Below are positions 13,215 to 22,179 of a stretch of DNA of 22,224 nt, in pieces. The notes below the pieces were generated by a model. The model was not told the DNA's origin and did no database searches. It saw only the letters and a program-made list of their open reading frames with translations. The number at the start of each line of letters is the position of its first letter. Position 1 is the first letter of the stretch. This DNA comes from an uncultured Clostridia bacterium (GTDB lineage: Bacteria > Bacillota > Clostridia > Oscillospirales > Acutalibacteraceae). The DNA lies in contig CALCYI010000013.1 of assembly GCA_937907605.1 (NCBI GenBank), positions 1 to 22,224 of the forward strand. The letters run 5' to 3'. The translations under genes were made by a program, and so were the position numbers.

Positions 13215-14090
13215 TTAACACATTATTCCGCTAAAATCAAATGGTGGAATGAATTTTTTATCGGAAGATGAAAGTTTTTGTATAAAGACCTTTTCAAGCC
13301 CGAGAGATACTGCATTATCAGCGACTTTATTATACTCTCTTTTGGTTATTCGTCTATTAATTTCAGGGCAATTGTCAAGCTTTCCGCAGGGCGTATATTG
13401 CGCCATAAGGGAAATATACCTTTCGGAGTAATTTTCCTTAAGAAAATCGAGTATTTTAAGCGACTGATTTGTATTCGAAGGCAGTACAAGATGACGGATA
13501 ATTACTCCCTTCTTCATCATACCCCTGTCGTCAAATTCGTCGTCAGGTATCTGGCGGCACATTTCCGATATCGCCGCTTTTACAACCTCGGGATAATCGC
13601 GAACGGTGCTGTAACGCGCTGCTTTTTCGGGGCTGATATACTTAAAATCAGTTAGATAAATATCGACCTTGCCCTCGAGCTTTTTAAGTGTTTCAACGCT
13701 CTCATAGCCCGAGGTGTTATATAGAATGGGTACGGGCGATTTCCACTCGCCGAGAACCTCGGAAAGCGCTTCGGCGTAATGGGTAGGCGTAACGAGATTT
13801 ATATTCTCCGCGCCCTGAGAAATAAGATTTTCAAAGATTTTAATAAGTCCCTCGTGCGAAACCTCAACTCCCTTTCCTTCCCTGCTGATTTCATAGTTCT
13901 GGCAGTACACGCAGCCGAGGTTGCAGCCGCTGAAAAACACCGTTCCGCTTCCGTTTTTGCCGCTTATACACGGCTCCTCCCAGAAATGCAGCGCCGCCCT
14001 TGCAAGACGAAAAGCACTCGGGCTTTTGCAAAAGCCGAGCGCTTTCTCGCGGTCGATATTACATTTTCTCGGACAGGAATTACATATCAT
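13215..14090 (-). CDS. Radical SAM protein, PflX/COG1313 type
   Basis: A 291-residue radical SAM enzyme related to pyruvate-formate-lyase activating enzymes. The cluster motif CNLGCVYC (Cys56, 60, 63) binds the 4Fe-4S/SAM centre. A second N-terminal cysteine set (Cys3, 6, 10, 21: CNSCPRKC...GFC) is the trait of the PflX-like group. The true substrate of this group is not established. The start overlaps the end of rsmI by four bases (ATGA), so the two are coupled. Confidence 0.88.
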   Translation of the reverse strand: MICNSCPRKCNIDREKALGFCKSPSAFRLARAALHFWEEPCISGKNGSGTVFFSGCNLGCVYCQNYEISREGKGVEVSHEGLIKIFENLISQGAENINLVTPTHYAEALSEVLGEWKSPVPILYNTSGYESVETLKKLEGKVDIYLTDFKYISPEKAARYSTVRDYPEVVKAAISEMCRQIPDDEFDDRGMMKKGVIIRHLVLPSNTNQSLKILDFLKENYSERYISLMAQYTPCGKLDNCPEINRRITKREYNKVADNAVSLGLEKVFIQKLSSSDKKFIPPFDFSGIMC

Positions 14091-14905
14091 AGCAGCGCCT
14101 TATAAATATCGCCTTTCTTAAACGGGGTTGAAGCGGAAATTTCCTTAGCCGCGGCGTTAATGCTCAAGCCGCCTTCGACAAGCTTTTTAGCCATTTCTAC
14201 GGCATCGTCAAGAGTTATTTCGACATCTTCCTCTTTCTTACCCTCAAGGATTAATACAAATTCACCCTTCGGATTTTCAGCTTCGTATTTCGCTATTGCT
14301 TCGCTGAGAGTAGTACGTATAACCTCCTCGTGAAGCTTCGTAAGCTCGCGCGCAAGGGCGATATTTCTATCTCCGAAAGTATTATAAAAATCCTTCAGCG
14401 TATTAAGCAGCTTATGCGGAGCCTCGTAAAAAAGCATAGTACGCTTTTCGTTTTTAATATCCTCAAGGTGCTCACGCCGCGACTTCTTATTAACCGAAAG
14501 GAAGCCCTCAAAGGTAAAGCGCCCTGCCTCCATACCCGAGATTGCAAGCGCGGTTGCAAAGGCAACGGGACCTGGTACGCTTTCTACCTTAATTCCGAGC
14601 TCATGGCACATCCTTACCAAATCTTCGCCCGGGTCTGATATGGCGGGCATACCCGCGTCGGTAACAATAGCACAGTTTTCCCCCGCAAGTATTCTGTTTG
14701 TAATAATCTCGCCACGCTCACGTTTATTGTGCTCAAAGTAGCTAACAAGCTCCTTTTTAATCTCAAAATGGTTGAGAAGCTTGAGCGTTACGCGGGTATC
14801 CTCAGCTGCGATAAAATCGACGGCTTCAAGGGTTTCAACTGCCCTCGGCGAAAGGTCGGAGAGATTGCCTATCGGCGTTCCGACAACGTAAAGGATTCCT
14901 GACAT
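14087..14905 (-). CDS. rsmI: 16S rRNA (cytidine(1402)-2'-O)-methyltransferase RsmI
   Basis: SAM-dependent tetrapyrrole-methylase-fold enzyme that 2'-O-methylates C1402 in the ribosomal decoding centre, together with RsmH. The 272-residue length is normal. Signature parts are LYVVGTPIGNLSDLSPRA, AAEDTRVTLKLL, IVTDAGMPAISDPGEDLV (cofactor region), VPGPVAFATALAISG and FYEAPHKLL. GGAGG four bases before the ATG is a strong ribosome site. It is the first gene of a two-gene unit with the radical SAM gene. The upstream spacer holds a palindromic repeat. Confidence 0.96.
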   Translation of the reverse strand: MSGILYVVGTPIGNLSDLSPRAVETLEAVDFIAAEDTRVTLKLLNHFEIKKELVSYFEHNKRERGEIITNRILAGENCAIVTDAGMPAISDPGEDLVRMCHELGIKVESVPGPVAFATALAISGMEAGRFTFEGFLSVNKKSRREHLEDIKNEKRTMLFYEAPHKLLNTLKDFYNTFGDRNIALARELTKLHEEVIRTTLSEAIAKYEAENPKGEFVLILEGKKEEDVEITLDDAVEMAKKLVEGGLSINAAAKEISASTPFKKGDIYKALL

Positions 14906-14943
14906 ATTTCCTCCGGGTTAAAATTATGAGTTATGAATTATAA

Positions 14944-15014
14944 ATAATGAATTGAGGGTGGCGTTGCCCACACCCATTTTATAACGCTGTACGCAGCACC
15001 CATAATTCATCATT
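14944..15014. repeat. Imperfect palindromic intergenic repeat (MITE- or REP-like)
   Basis: The ends match as inverted repeats: AATAATGAATTGAGGGTG on the left against the complement of the right end, with 15 of 18 bases identical. The interior forms smaller hairpins (GCTG...CAGC; TGGCG...). It begins at the glucosidase stop codon and ends about 40 bases before rsmI, and may end transcription of the glucosidase gene. A second copy was not seen in this window, so repeat status is inferred from shape. Confidence 0.4.
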
Positions 15015-16677
15015 CAAAATAGTATACTCTCGTCTCAAACGGTCTTGTTTTAAAACCGTTGCCCTGAATACTTGTATTCTTATAGTTACAGAGTGTCGGC
15101 GTGCCCTCGCTCAGATCAAAGCCTGCGGGCGCTTCAAAGGCAACGTTGTCCTCGGTAAAGGAGTTTATTACAAGCAGGCGCTTGCCGTTGTAGTTTCTCT
15201 CATAAACAAAAAGCTTATCGCTGTTTTTATAATGCTCCTTAAAGTCACCCCATTTGGCGACCTCGTTTTCCTTTTTAAACTTAATCAGCGCCTTGTAATG
15301 ATTAAGGATTGAATCGGGGTTTTCCTGTTCCTTTTCTACGTTAATTTCGGGATAATTCTTATTCACGGGGAACCACGGCGTACCCGTAGTAAAGCCTGCG
15401 TTCTCACTTGAATCCCATTGAACAGGCGTACGGGAATTATCGCGCGTGGACTTAACCGCCCATTCCCACGCCTTATCCTTATTCATATGCACCTTTTCGG
15501 TGAACACCTTGTAATTGTTTTTAACGAAAACGTCGGCGTAGTCGTCGATACTGTCAAGCTTTGTATTGAGCATACCGATTTCCTGCCCCTGATATATAAA
15601 GGGCGTGCCCTGCTGGAGCATATACATATTGGCGAGCATTTTACCCGATTCGGTACGGTACCTCTCGCTGCCGTAGCGGGAGATAATCCTCGGGTGGTCG
15701 TGGTTTTCTATATAAAGCGTGTTCCACGCCTTGCCGTTCACCTGCTCCTGCCACGAGGAAAAGCCCTTCTTCATACGTTTCAGGTTAAAAGGACGCTGAA
15801 TATAATCCATAAGGAACGCGTCGGCGTCAATATGCTGAAAATGGAACATCAAATCAAGCTCGCGCTTATCCTCGCTGATATACTTAAGCGCCTTCTTAGG
15901 CGTCATAAGCGGAGCCTCGCCTACGGTGAAGGAGTCGTATTCCTCAAGCACTGCACGGTATTCATCAAGGTATTCGTGAATATGCGGACCGTCCATATAC
16001 TTTTCAATACCCGTTGCGGTCGGGAGCGGGAAGCCGTTTGGAAGTCCCTCAGCCTTTGATATAAAGGTAATTACGTCCTCGCGAAAGCCGTCAACACCCA
16101 TATCAAGCCAGAAGCGCATTATGTCCTTAACCTCTTCACGCACCTTCGGATTGTCGTGGTTAAGGTCGGGCTGCTTTGCGGCGAAGATATGCATATACCA
16201 TTCGTCAAGGGCTTCGTCATATTCCCACGCCTTGCCCTCAAAAACGGAGAGCCAGTTATTCGGCGGGTTCTTTCCCCTTCCCTTGCGCCAGATATAGTAA
16301 TCGTGATAGGGAGAGCTCTTGTCACGGGATTTAATAAACCAGTCATGCTCGTCGGAGGTGTGGTTTACTACTAAATCCATAATCACCCTCATACCGCGCT
16401 CGTGCGCGCCGTCAAGCACTTTCTTAAAAAGCTCAAGGTCGCCGTATTCGGGATTGATATTCTTATAATCCGCAATATCGTAGCCGAAGTCCGCATTCGG
16501 CGAGGGATAAAGCGGCGAAAACCATATACAGTTAATACCCAGCTCCTTAAGGTAATCAAGCTTTGAATATACGCCCTCAAGGTCGCCGATACCGTCGCCG
16601 TTGCCGTCGCAGAATGAGCGCGGCCATATCTGATATACAACAAGCTCCTTGTACCAGGAATTATCATACCTTGCCAT
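15010..16677 (-). CDS. GH13 glucosidase, oligo-1,6-glucosidase / dextran-glucosidase type
   Basis: Cytoplasmic retaining alpha-glucosidase of 555 residues. The calcium-binding-like loop DGNGDGIGD is at 24-32 and region I is VNHTSDEH. The nucleophile is Asp201 in GFREDVITF, the acid/base Glu254 in TVGEAPLM and the third carboxylate Asp327 in ENHDHPR. The residue after the nucleophile is Val, the known mark of alpha-1,6 specificity (Thr in alpha-1,4 maltases), so isomalto-oligosaccharides or panose-like sugars are likely substrates. It lacks a signal peptide, so the sugars must be imported first. It has its own promoter with a TATAAT box and is preceded by an AGAGAGG ribosome site. No transporter is nearby. 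Confidence 0.93.
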   Translation of the reverse strand: MARYDNSWYKELVVYQIWPRSFCDGNGDGIGDLEGVYSKLDYLKELGINCIWFSPLYPSPNADFGYDIADYKNINPEYGDLELFKKVLDGAHERGMRVIMDLVVNHTSDEHDWFIKSRDKSSPYHDYYIWRKGRGKNPPNNWLSVFEGKAWEYDEALDEWYMHIFAAKQPDLNHDNPKVREEVKDIMRFWLDMGVDGFREDVITFISKAEGLPNGFPLPTATGIEKYMDGPHIHEYLDEYRAVLEEYDSFTVGEAPLMTPKKALKYISEDKRELDLMFHFQHIDADAFLMDYIQRPFNLKRMKKGFSSWQEQVNGKAWNTLYIENHDHPRIISRYGSERYRTESGKMLANMYMLQQGTPFIYQGQEIGMLNTKLDSIDDYADVFVKNNYKVFTEKVHMNKDKAWEWAVKSTRDNSRTPVQWDSSENAGFTTGTPWFPVNKNYPEINVEKEQENPDSILNHYKALIKFKKENEVAKWGDFKEHYKNSDKLFVYERNYNGKRLLVINSFTEDNVAFEAPAGFDLSEGTPTLCNYKNTSIQGNGFKTRPFETRVYYFE

Positions 16678-16700
16678 AATAATACCTCTCTTTCCGTTTT

Positions 16701-16729
16701 ATTATAGCACAGAAAGATAGGAATGTAAA
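16701..16729 (-). promoter_or_regulatory. Sigma-A promoter of the glucosidase gene
   Basis: TTTACA (16729..16724) and a perfect TATAAT (16706..16701) are 17 bases apart, in the spacer between the anti-sigma gene and the glucosidase, about 24 bases before its start. Confidence 0.65.
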
Positions 16730-16738
16730 TTACGATAA

Positions 16739-17884
16739 CTATTTATTTATCCAATCCTGTATTGCTTTATAGGTTTCATCGTCGTAAACATAATTGCCGT
16801 AATCGTGCGCTGTAATAATACTTCCAAAGGACATATATTTTTTACAGATGTTGAGTTCAAAGGAGGTGCCGTCCTCAAAGGTGAATTTCAGTGTATCAAA
16901 AACATGAAAGTCCTCTTTTTTATCAGCGTCAAAATAGCCTTTATTACACAGTTCGTCAAAATTAATCTGCTGATAATCCTTACAGATAAGCTTTACTAAC
17001 TCCTCAATTCTTTTGCTGTCACTCACGATTTTTCCGCCGGAGCTTTTCTGTATTCCGTCGTCCTGATGAAAAATTTCCACGGACGCTATCGGATTATTTC
17101 CCGAGGCGGTAAAAATATCAAAGAAGTAGCTTGTTTTATGCTGCTCGCGCACGCCGATTAAATGATACAGATAATAGCCGTCCTTATTTTTTACTACTAC
17201 TATTGTTTTGTTGGCGCACTTTTTGTAGGCATATACCTCCGCCCCAATAAAGTGACTCTCCTTAGCCGCTTTCTTACTGAGCGGAGTGTAATCAATTTCG
17301 TCTTCAATCAGCGCCTTTTCGTCAATCACCATTACTCTGTCCCCGATATCTGCTTTATCCATTTCCACACGGTTATCCTTTATATTCACATGAGCTTTGC
17401 AAAAATCTGAACCTTTTGGATTCAGAATCATTGCATACGCACAGCCGTCAATGGAGAGCTTCGGTGCGGATAAGACGCATTTTTCGTTACTGTTATCATT
17501 AATTAACACGATTTTTCCTATCTGCGTATTTTCGGTTGTTGACTTGGCTCGGGTAGTTTTCGAAGTTGTACTCTCTGTTGTAGACATCACAGGCGGTTTT
17601 GACGTTTCGCTCGGAGCAGTCTGGATAATATTGTTTCTTGTAGTAGCCGTGCTTGTTAAAACTGTTTCCGGCGGCATCACATACGGTTTGCTGTTATCAA
17701 GTGTTCTGAATGTCGCCGCACATACTGCGAACAGAGCAAAGCACGCCGCAACGTATAAATATACTCTTTTTTTCTTAGCATATACTCTGCTTTGCTCTGC
17801 TGTAGCCTCGCTTAAAGCTTCATACACTGTTTCCTTTAATTCTCTTCTCGGCTTAATGCCTTCAATATAATCATTATAATTCAT
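16739..17884 (-). CDS. Single-pass membrane protein, putative anti-sigma partner
   Basis: I do not recognise a named family. The 381-residue protein has a cytoplasmic N-terminal part of about 40 residues (IKPRRELKETVYEALSEAT, helical and basic) and one membrane segment (about 43-60, VYLYVAACFALFAVCAATF). A Ser/Thr-rich extracellular linker (about 75-120) follows, and then a mixed alpha/beta domain. This layout and the position, four bases after the ECF sigma gene, are those of an anti-sigma factor that holds the sigma at the membrane and senses an outside signal. No zinc-binding anti-sigma motif (HxxxCxxC) is visible, so inhibition is an inference. The ribosome site GGGAGTGA lies within the end of the sigma gene. 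Confidence 0.7.
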   Translation of the reverse strand: MNYNDYIEGIKPRRELKETVYEALSEATAEQSRVYAKKKRVYLYVAACFALFAVCAATFRTLDNSKPYVMPPETVLTSTATTRNNIIQTAPSETSKPPVMSTTESTTSKTTRAKSTTENTQIGKIVLINDNSNEKCVLSAPKLSIDGCAYAMILNPKGSDFCKAHVNIKDNRVEMDKADIGDRVMVIDEKALIEDEIDYTPLSKKAAKESHFIGAEVYAYKKCANKTIVVVKNKDGYYLYHLIGVREQHKTSYFFDIFTASGNNPIASVEIFHQDDGIQKSSGGKIVSDSKRIEELVKLICKDYQQINFDELCNKGYFDADKKEDFHVFDTLKFTFEDGTSFELNICKKYMSFGSIITAHDYGNYVYDDETYKAIQDWINK

Positions 17885-17888
17885 TGAA

Positions 17889-18383
17889 TCACTCCCTGTT
17901 CACATTGTTTTTCAGAGTATCCCTTGCGCGTTTTAAGTCGGACTTAACGGTATTAACCTTCCTGCCCGTTATTTTTGCTATCTCTTTTATCTTGTAGTGC
18001 TCGTAATAGTACAAATACATTAACAGCCTTTGTTCAGGACTGAGCTTATCCAGCTCCCGCTCAATATCAATACGGGTTTCAAAGCTTTCTTCAAAGGAGT
18101 TATCGTATAGCCTGATTTCGTCATTAAAAGATATATTACTATTCGCCCTTGCAGTTTTATAGTTTTTACAAGCATTTACCGTAACGCGCAGCAGCCATGC
18201 CTTTTCGTGCTCAGCATCATTAAACGGCTTGCGCTGAGTCAGCAGCTTTATAAATACCTCCTGAGTAATATCCTCCGCAGCAGAGATATTAAACAAATAC
18301 TGATATGCCGTACGGAAAACCAAGGGTGAATACTGCTCATATTTTTTATTAAATTCAGTTTCATTAACTATATATCTGTCCAC
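17889..18383 (-). CDS. ECF-type RNA polymerase sigma factor
   Basis: Alternative sigma factor of about 164 residues. Region 2 is EQYSPLVFRTAYQYL...AEDITQEVFIKLL, and region 4 is LSPEQRLLMYLYYYEHYKIKEIAKITGRKVNTVKSDLKRAR (a helix-turn-helix that reads the -35). I place the start at the GTG at 18383, preceded by AAAGGAG at eight bases, giving MDRYIVNETEFNKKYEQYSP. An open frame reaches back to 18470, but it would start on the nifJ terminator and lacks a ribosome site. It is cotranscribed with the membrane protein that follows. No convincing self-regulated promoter was found upstream. Confidence 0.9.
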   Translation of the reverse strand: MDRYIVNETEFNKKYEQYSPLVFRTAYQYLFNISAAEDITQEVFIKLLTQRKPFNDAEHEKAWLLRVTVNACKNYKTARANSNISFNDEIRLYDNSFEESFETRIDIERELDKLSPEQRLLMYLYYYEHYKIKEIAKITGRKVNTVKSDLKRARDTLKNNVNRE

Positions 18384-18470
18384 CGCATCAGCTCCTTTCA
18401 GCATATAAACAAATGAAACGCTAAAACGGTTGCATTTTTTCAGTATATATTTTTCCACTTTTTGTTGCAT

Positions 18471-18500
18471 AAAAAAATCCCGACCTCACGGTCGGGTTTT
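18471..18500 (-). terminator. Rho-independent terminator of nifJ
   Basis: On the minus strand CCCGACC and GGTCGGG pair around GTGA (18496..18479) and are followed by ATTTTTTT. It separates nifJ from the sigma factor unit. Confidence 0.9.
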
Positions 18501-18516
18501 CGTATTTATTATTCTT

Positions 18517-21500
18517 TTAATCCTTTGCAGGTGCATAATAGTCAACAAGTCTTGTAAGCCTGTTGTACTTTTCAATTGAGTTCTCAGCAGCGATTGAGAA
18601 GAGCTTTTCAGCCTTGCCCGGGAAGGAGCGCTTGAGTGAAGAGTATCTTGTTTCGCCGTTGATGAATTCAACGTAATCCGCTGTCGGTGCCTTGGAGTCA
18701 AGCGAGAACGGATTCTTACCCTCTGCAATAAGAGCGGGATTGTATCTGAAGAGGTTCCAGTAGCCTGCGTCAACAGCCTTCTTCTGCTCAGCCTGGTTGA
18801 ACGGCATCTTGATACCGTGGTTAATACAGGGAGCGTAGCAGATGATGATTGACGGTCCGTTATAAGCGGCTGCTTCCTGGAATGCCTTTAAGCACTGATT
18901 GTAGTTAGCGCCCATAGCAACCTGTGCAACGTATACGTAGCCGTAGCTCATAGCGATTGCAGCGAGGTCCTTCTTCTTAACTACCTTACCGCTTGCAGCA
19001 AACTTGGCAACTGCGCCAGTAGGCGTAGCCTTTGAAGCCTGTCCGCCGGTATTTGAGTAAACCTCTGTATCGAATACTACGATATTTACGTCTTCGTTGG
19101 ATGCGATAACGTGGTCAAGTCCGCCGAAGCCGATATCGTATGCCCAGCCGTCGCCGCCGAAGATGAACTGATACTTCTTAGCAGCGTAATCAGCGTCCTT
19201 AAGGAAGTCCTCAGCAGCAGCCTTAGCCTCGCCGTCAAGAGCAGCAGCCTTGATAGCAGCGGTAAGAGCAACAGCGTCAGCCTCGTTCTTGGAAGCGTCC
19301 TCATAGGTAGCAAGCCAAGCGTCAGCCTCTGCGATACCTGCCTTTGAGAGAACCTCTGCGTCCTGAGCAAGTCTTTCACGAATCTGCTTCTGAGCAAGGT
19401 ACATACCGTAACCGAACTCAGCGTTATCCTCAAAGAGTGAGTTTGACCATGCGGGACCGTGTCCGTTCTTATCAACGGTGTACGGAGTTGAAGGTGCGGA
19501 GCCGCCCCAGATTGATGAACAGCCCGTAGCGTTAGCAATATACATCTTGTCGCCGTAGAGCTGGGTTGCGAGCTTAGCATACGGTGTTTCGCCGCAGCCT
19601 GCGCAAGCGCCCGAGAACTCAAGATAAGGCTTCCTGTACTGAACGCCGATGAGGGTGTTAGTAGCAACGGTCGGCTTAATCTCGGTATCAACGAGAGCGT
19701 CAAACGCCTTCTGAGCGTCAAGCTGAGAAGCGATGGGCTTCATAGTGAGTGACTTGGTCGGACATACGTTAGCGCAGGAAGCGCAGCCTGTACAGTCAAG
19801 AGTTGAAACGATGAGAGAATACTTAAGTCCGCTATTCTTCGGAACCTTAAGGTCAGCCGTCTTTGTTTCAGCAGGAGCGGCTGCAAGCTCCTCATCATTT
19901 AAAGCAACGGGACGGATAACAGCGTGAGGACAAACCATTACGCAGCGATTACACTGAGCGCAGGTGGTCGGATCCCACTCGGGTATGTTAACTGCAATAC
20001 CTCTCTTCTCGAAAGCAGCAGAGCCCTGAGGATATACGCCGTCCGGGCTGTCAAGGAAGGCGGAAACGGGAAGGTCGTCGCCGTGAAGTCTGCCAACGGG
20101 GTCAAGAATGTTCTTAACGAACTTCTTCATCTCGGGTCTGTCGGTGTCAACATGGAGCTCTCTCGGAGCGTCCTCAGCGGTCTTCCAGCTTTCAGGAACG
20201 TCAATCTTAACAACTTCCTTAGAGCCTCTGTCAATACCGTTGCAGTTGGAGTCAACGATAGCCTGTCCCTTCTTGGAGAACTTAGCGATTACCTTTTCCT
20301 TCATATAGCCGATAGCCTCGTCAACGGGAAGAATACCGCTGATGGTGAAGAAGGCTGACTGAAGAATGGTCGAAGCACGTCCGGGAAGTCCTACTTCCTC
20401 GGCAATCTTGATACCGTTGATTGTGTAGAAGTTAATATCGTTATTTGCAATATATCTCTTCATTGAAGCGGGAAGGTTAGCGTCAAGCTCCTCGGGGCTC
20501 CAGATACAGTTGAGAAGGAAGGTGCCGCCCGGGAGAAGGTCCTGTACCATATCGTACTTGTCAACGTATGAAGGATTATGGCAGGCAACGAAATTTGCCT
20601 TATTGATAAGGTAGGTTGAGGTTATCGGAGAAGAACCAAAACGAAGGTGGGATACGGTGATACCGCCCGACTTCTTTGAATCGTAGAAGAAGTAGCCCTG
20701 AGCGTACATATCAGTATGGTCGCCGATAATCTTGATGGAGTCCTTATTTGCGCCGACCGTACCGTCAGAGCCGAGACCCCAGAACTTACAGGAGGTTGTT
20801 CCTGCGGGAGTTGTATCGGGTGTTTCGGTAACGTCAAGTGAAAGGCCGGTTACGTCGTCCTCGATTGAAAGAACGAACTGCTTTTTAGGCTCAGCAGCGT
20901 TCATATTGTTATATACTGCGATAACGTGAGCGGGAAGAGTATCCTTTGAGCCGAGGCCGTAACGTCCGCCGAATACGGGAACCTGGTCAAACTTTGTACC
21001 GCGGAGAGCGGCAACAACGTCAAGGTAAAGAGGCTCGCCGAGTGAACCGGGCTCTTTAGTTCTGTCAATAACGGAGATGCTCTTAACGGTTTCGGGAAGT
21101 GCGTCAACAAGGTGAGCAGCCGAGAACGGTCTGTAAAGATGAACGCATACCATACCAACCTTTTCGCCCCTTGCGTTAAGGAAGTCAACGGTTTCCTTAA
21201 TCGTATCGCAAACGGAACCCATAGCGATAAGAACTCTTTCAGCATCCTCAGCGCCGTAGTAATTAAAGAGCTTATAATCCGTACCAATTTTTGCATTAAC
21301 CTTGTCAAGATACATTTCGGTTGCGGCAACAGCGTCGTTGTAATACTTGTTACAAGCCTCTCTGTGCTGGAAGAAAATATCTGAATTTTCGGCAGAACCG
21401 CGGAGAACGGGTCTTTCTGGGTTGAGAGCTCTTGCACGGAAGTCAGCAACGTCCTGCATATCGATTAAGTCGCGGAGATCCTCATAATCCCAGGTTTCAA

Positions 21501-22047
21501 TCTTCTGTACTTCGTGAGAGGTACGGAAGCCGTCGAAGAAATGAAGGAACGGAACGCGGCTCTTAAGGGTTGCAAGATGAGCAACTGCGCCGAGGTCCAT
21601 AACCTCCTGTACGTTTGCTGAGCAAAGCATTGCGTAACCTGTCTGGCGGCAGGCCATAACGTCGGAATGGTCGCCGAAAATGTTAAGCGCGTGAGTAGAT
21701 ACACAACGTGCCGAAACGTGAATAACGCTCGGAATAAGCTCACCGGCAATCTTATACATATTGGGAATCATAAGAAGAAGTCCCTGAGACGCGGTGTAGG
21801 TGGTCGTCAGAGCGCCAGCGGAAAGCGAGCCGTGAACTGCGCCTGCTGCGCCTGCTTCGGATTCAAGCTCAGCAACCTTAACGGTCTGATTGAAAAGGTT
21901 TTTCACGCCCTTTGCAGCCATTGCGTCGGTTTCCTCAGCCATCGGCGATGAAGGGGTGATAGGATAGATAGCAGCTACCTCGGTAAACGCATAGCTTACG
22001 TGAGCGGCAGCGCTGTTACCATCCATGGTTTTTTTAGTTCTTGCCAT
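18517..22047 (-). CDS. nifJ: Pyruvate:ferredoxin (flavodoxin) oxidoreductase
   Basis: Single-chain cytoplasmic PFOR of 1176 residues (family about 1170-1190). It converts pyruvate and CoA to acetyl-CoA, CO2 and reduced ferredoxin, the central step of clostridial fermentation. In order: pyrimidine-binding domain with YPITPSSPMAEE (about 28-39), SARCVSTHALNIFGDHSDVM with the substrate Arg114, the core domain, and the EKR-like domain. Two 4Fe-4S clusters follow (Cys696, 699, 702, 706 and Cys752, 755, 758, 762). The thiamine-diphosphate domain ends the chain with CAGCGETPY (Cys815/818), Cys843 and GGDGWAYDIGFGGLDHV. The ribosome site GGGAGG and a strong promoter lie upstream, a terminator downstream, so it is monocistronic. 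Confidence 0.98.
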   Translation of the reverse strand: MARTKKTMDGNSAAAHVSYAFTEVAAIYPITPSSPMAEETDAMAAKGVKNLFNQTVKVAELESEAGAAGAVHGSLSAGALTTTYTASQGLLLMIPNMYKIAGELIPSVIHVSARCVSTHALNIFGDHSDVMACRQTGYAMLCSANVQEVMDLGAVAHLATLKSRVPFLHFFDGFRTSHEVQKIETWDYEDLRDLIDMQDVADFRARALNPERPVLRGSAENSDIFFQHREACNKYYNDAVAATEMYLDKVNAKIGTDYKLFNYYGAEDAERVLIAMGSVCDTIKETVDFLNARGEKVGMVCVHLYRPFSAAHLVDALPETVKSISVIDRTKEPGSLGEPLYLDVVAALRGTKFDQVPVFGGRYGLGSKDTLPAHVIAVYNNMNAAEPKKQFVLSIEDDVTGLSLDVTETPDTTPAGTTSCKFWGLGSDGTVGANKDSIKIIGDHTDMYAQGYFFYDSKKSGGITVSHLRFGSSPITSTYLINKANFVACHNPSYVDKYDMVQDLLPGGTFLLNCIWSPEELDANLPASMKRYIANNDINFYTINGIKIAEEVGLPGRASTILQSAFFTISGILPVDEAIGYMKEKVIAKFSKKGQAIVDSNCNGIDRGSKEVVKIDVPESWKTAEDAPRELHVDTDRPEMKKFVKNILDPVGRLHGDDLPVSAFLDSPDGVYPQGSAAFEKRGIAVNIPEWDPTTCAQCNRCVMVCPHAVIRPVALNDEELAAAPAETKTADLKVPKNSGLKYSLIVSTLDCTGCASCANVCPTKSLTMKPIASQLDAQKAFDALVDTEIKPTVATNTLIGVQYRKPYLEFSGACAGCGETPYAKLATQLYGDKMYIANATGCSSIWGGSAPSTPYTVDKNGHGPAWSNSLFEDNAEFGYGMYLAQKQIRERLAQDAEVLSKAGIAEADAWLATYEDASKNEADAVALTAAIKAAALDGEAKAAAEDFLKDADYAAKKYQFIFGGDGWAYDIGFGGLDHVIASNEDVNIVVFDTEVYSNTGGQASKATPTGAVAKFAASGKVVKKKDLAAIAMSYGYVYVAQVAMGANYNQCLKAFQEAAAYNGPSIIICYAPCINHGIKMPFNQAEQKKAVDAGYWNLFRYNPALIAEGKNPFSLDSKAPTADYVEFINGETRYSSLKRSFPGKAEKLFSIAAENSIEKYNRLTRLVDYYAPAKD

Positions 22048-22129
22048 TGGAATATCCTCCCATTAAAAAATTTACTTCTTTATACAGCAGTCGGAATCAT
22101 TTTCGTGTAATCCCAAAATACCATTGTAC

Positions 22130-22158
22130 ATTATAACACCTTGAATATATAATTTCAA
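22130..22158 (-). promoter_or_regulatory. Strong sigma-A promoter of nifJ
   Basis: TTGAAA (22158..22153), a 17-base spacer and a perfect TATAAT (22135..22130) on the minus strand. The leader of about 75 bases ends with a GGGAGG ribosome site. Confidence 0.8.
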
Positions 22159-22179
22159 CTAATAAAATAATAAAATCAT

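Noticed and set aside
16805..17870. Plus-strand frames antisense to the putative anti-sigma gene
   Set aside because: Hydrophobic shadow frames with no ribosome sites; the minus-strand gene has coherent topology and operon context.
18384..18450. ECF-type autoregulated promoter (TGCAACC motif) upstream of the sigma gene
   Set aside because: A TGCAACC is present but no matching -10 such as CGTC or CGTA occurs at the right distance.
18384..18470. N-terminal extension of the ECF sigma factor from an ATG at 18470
   Set aside because: It would start at the nifJ terminator without a ribosome site, whereas the GTG at 18383 has AAAGGAG at good distance and gives the usual sigma start.
19086..21951. 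Long Ser/Leu/Arg-rich frames on both strands inside nifJ
   Set aside because: nifJ is intact throughout; the composition of these frames is that of out-of-frame reading.
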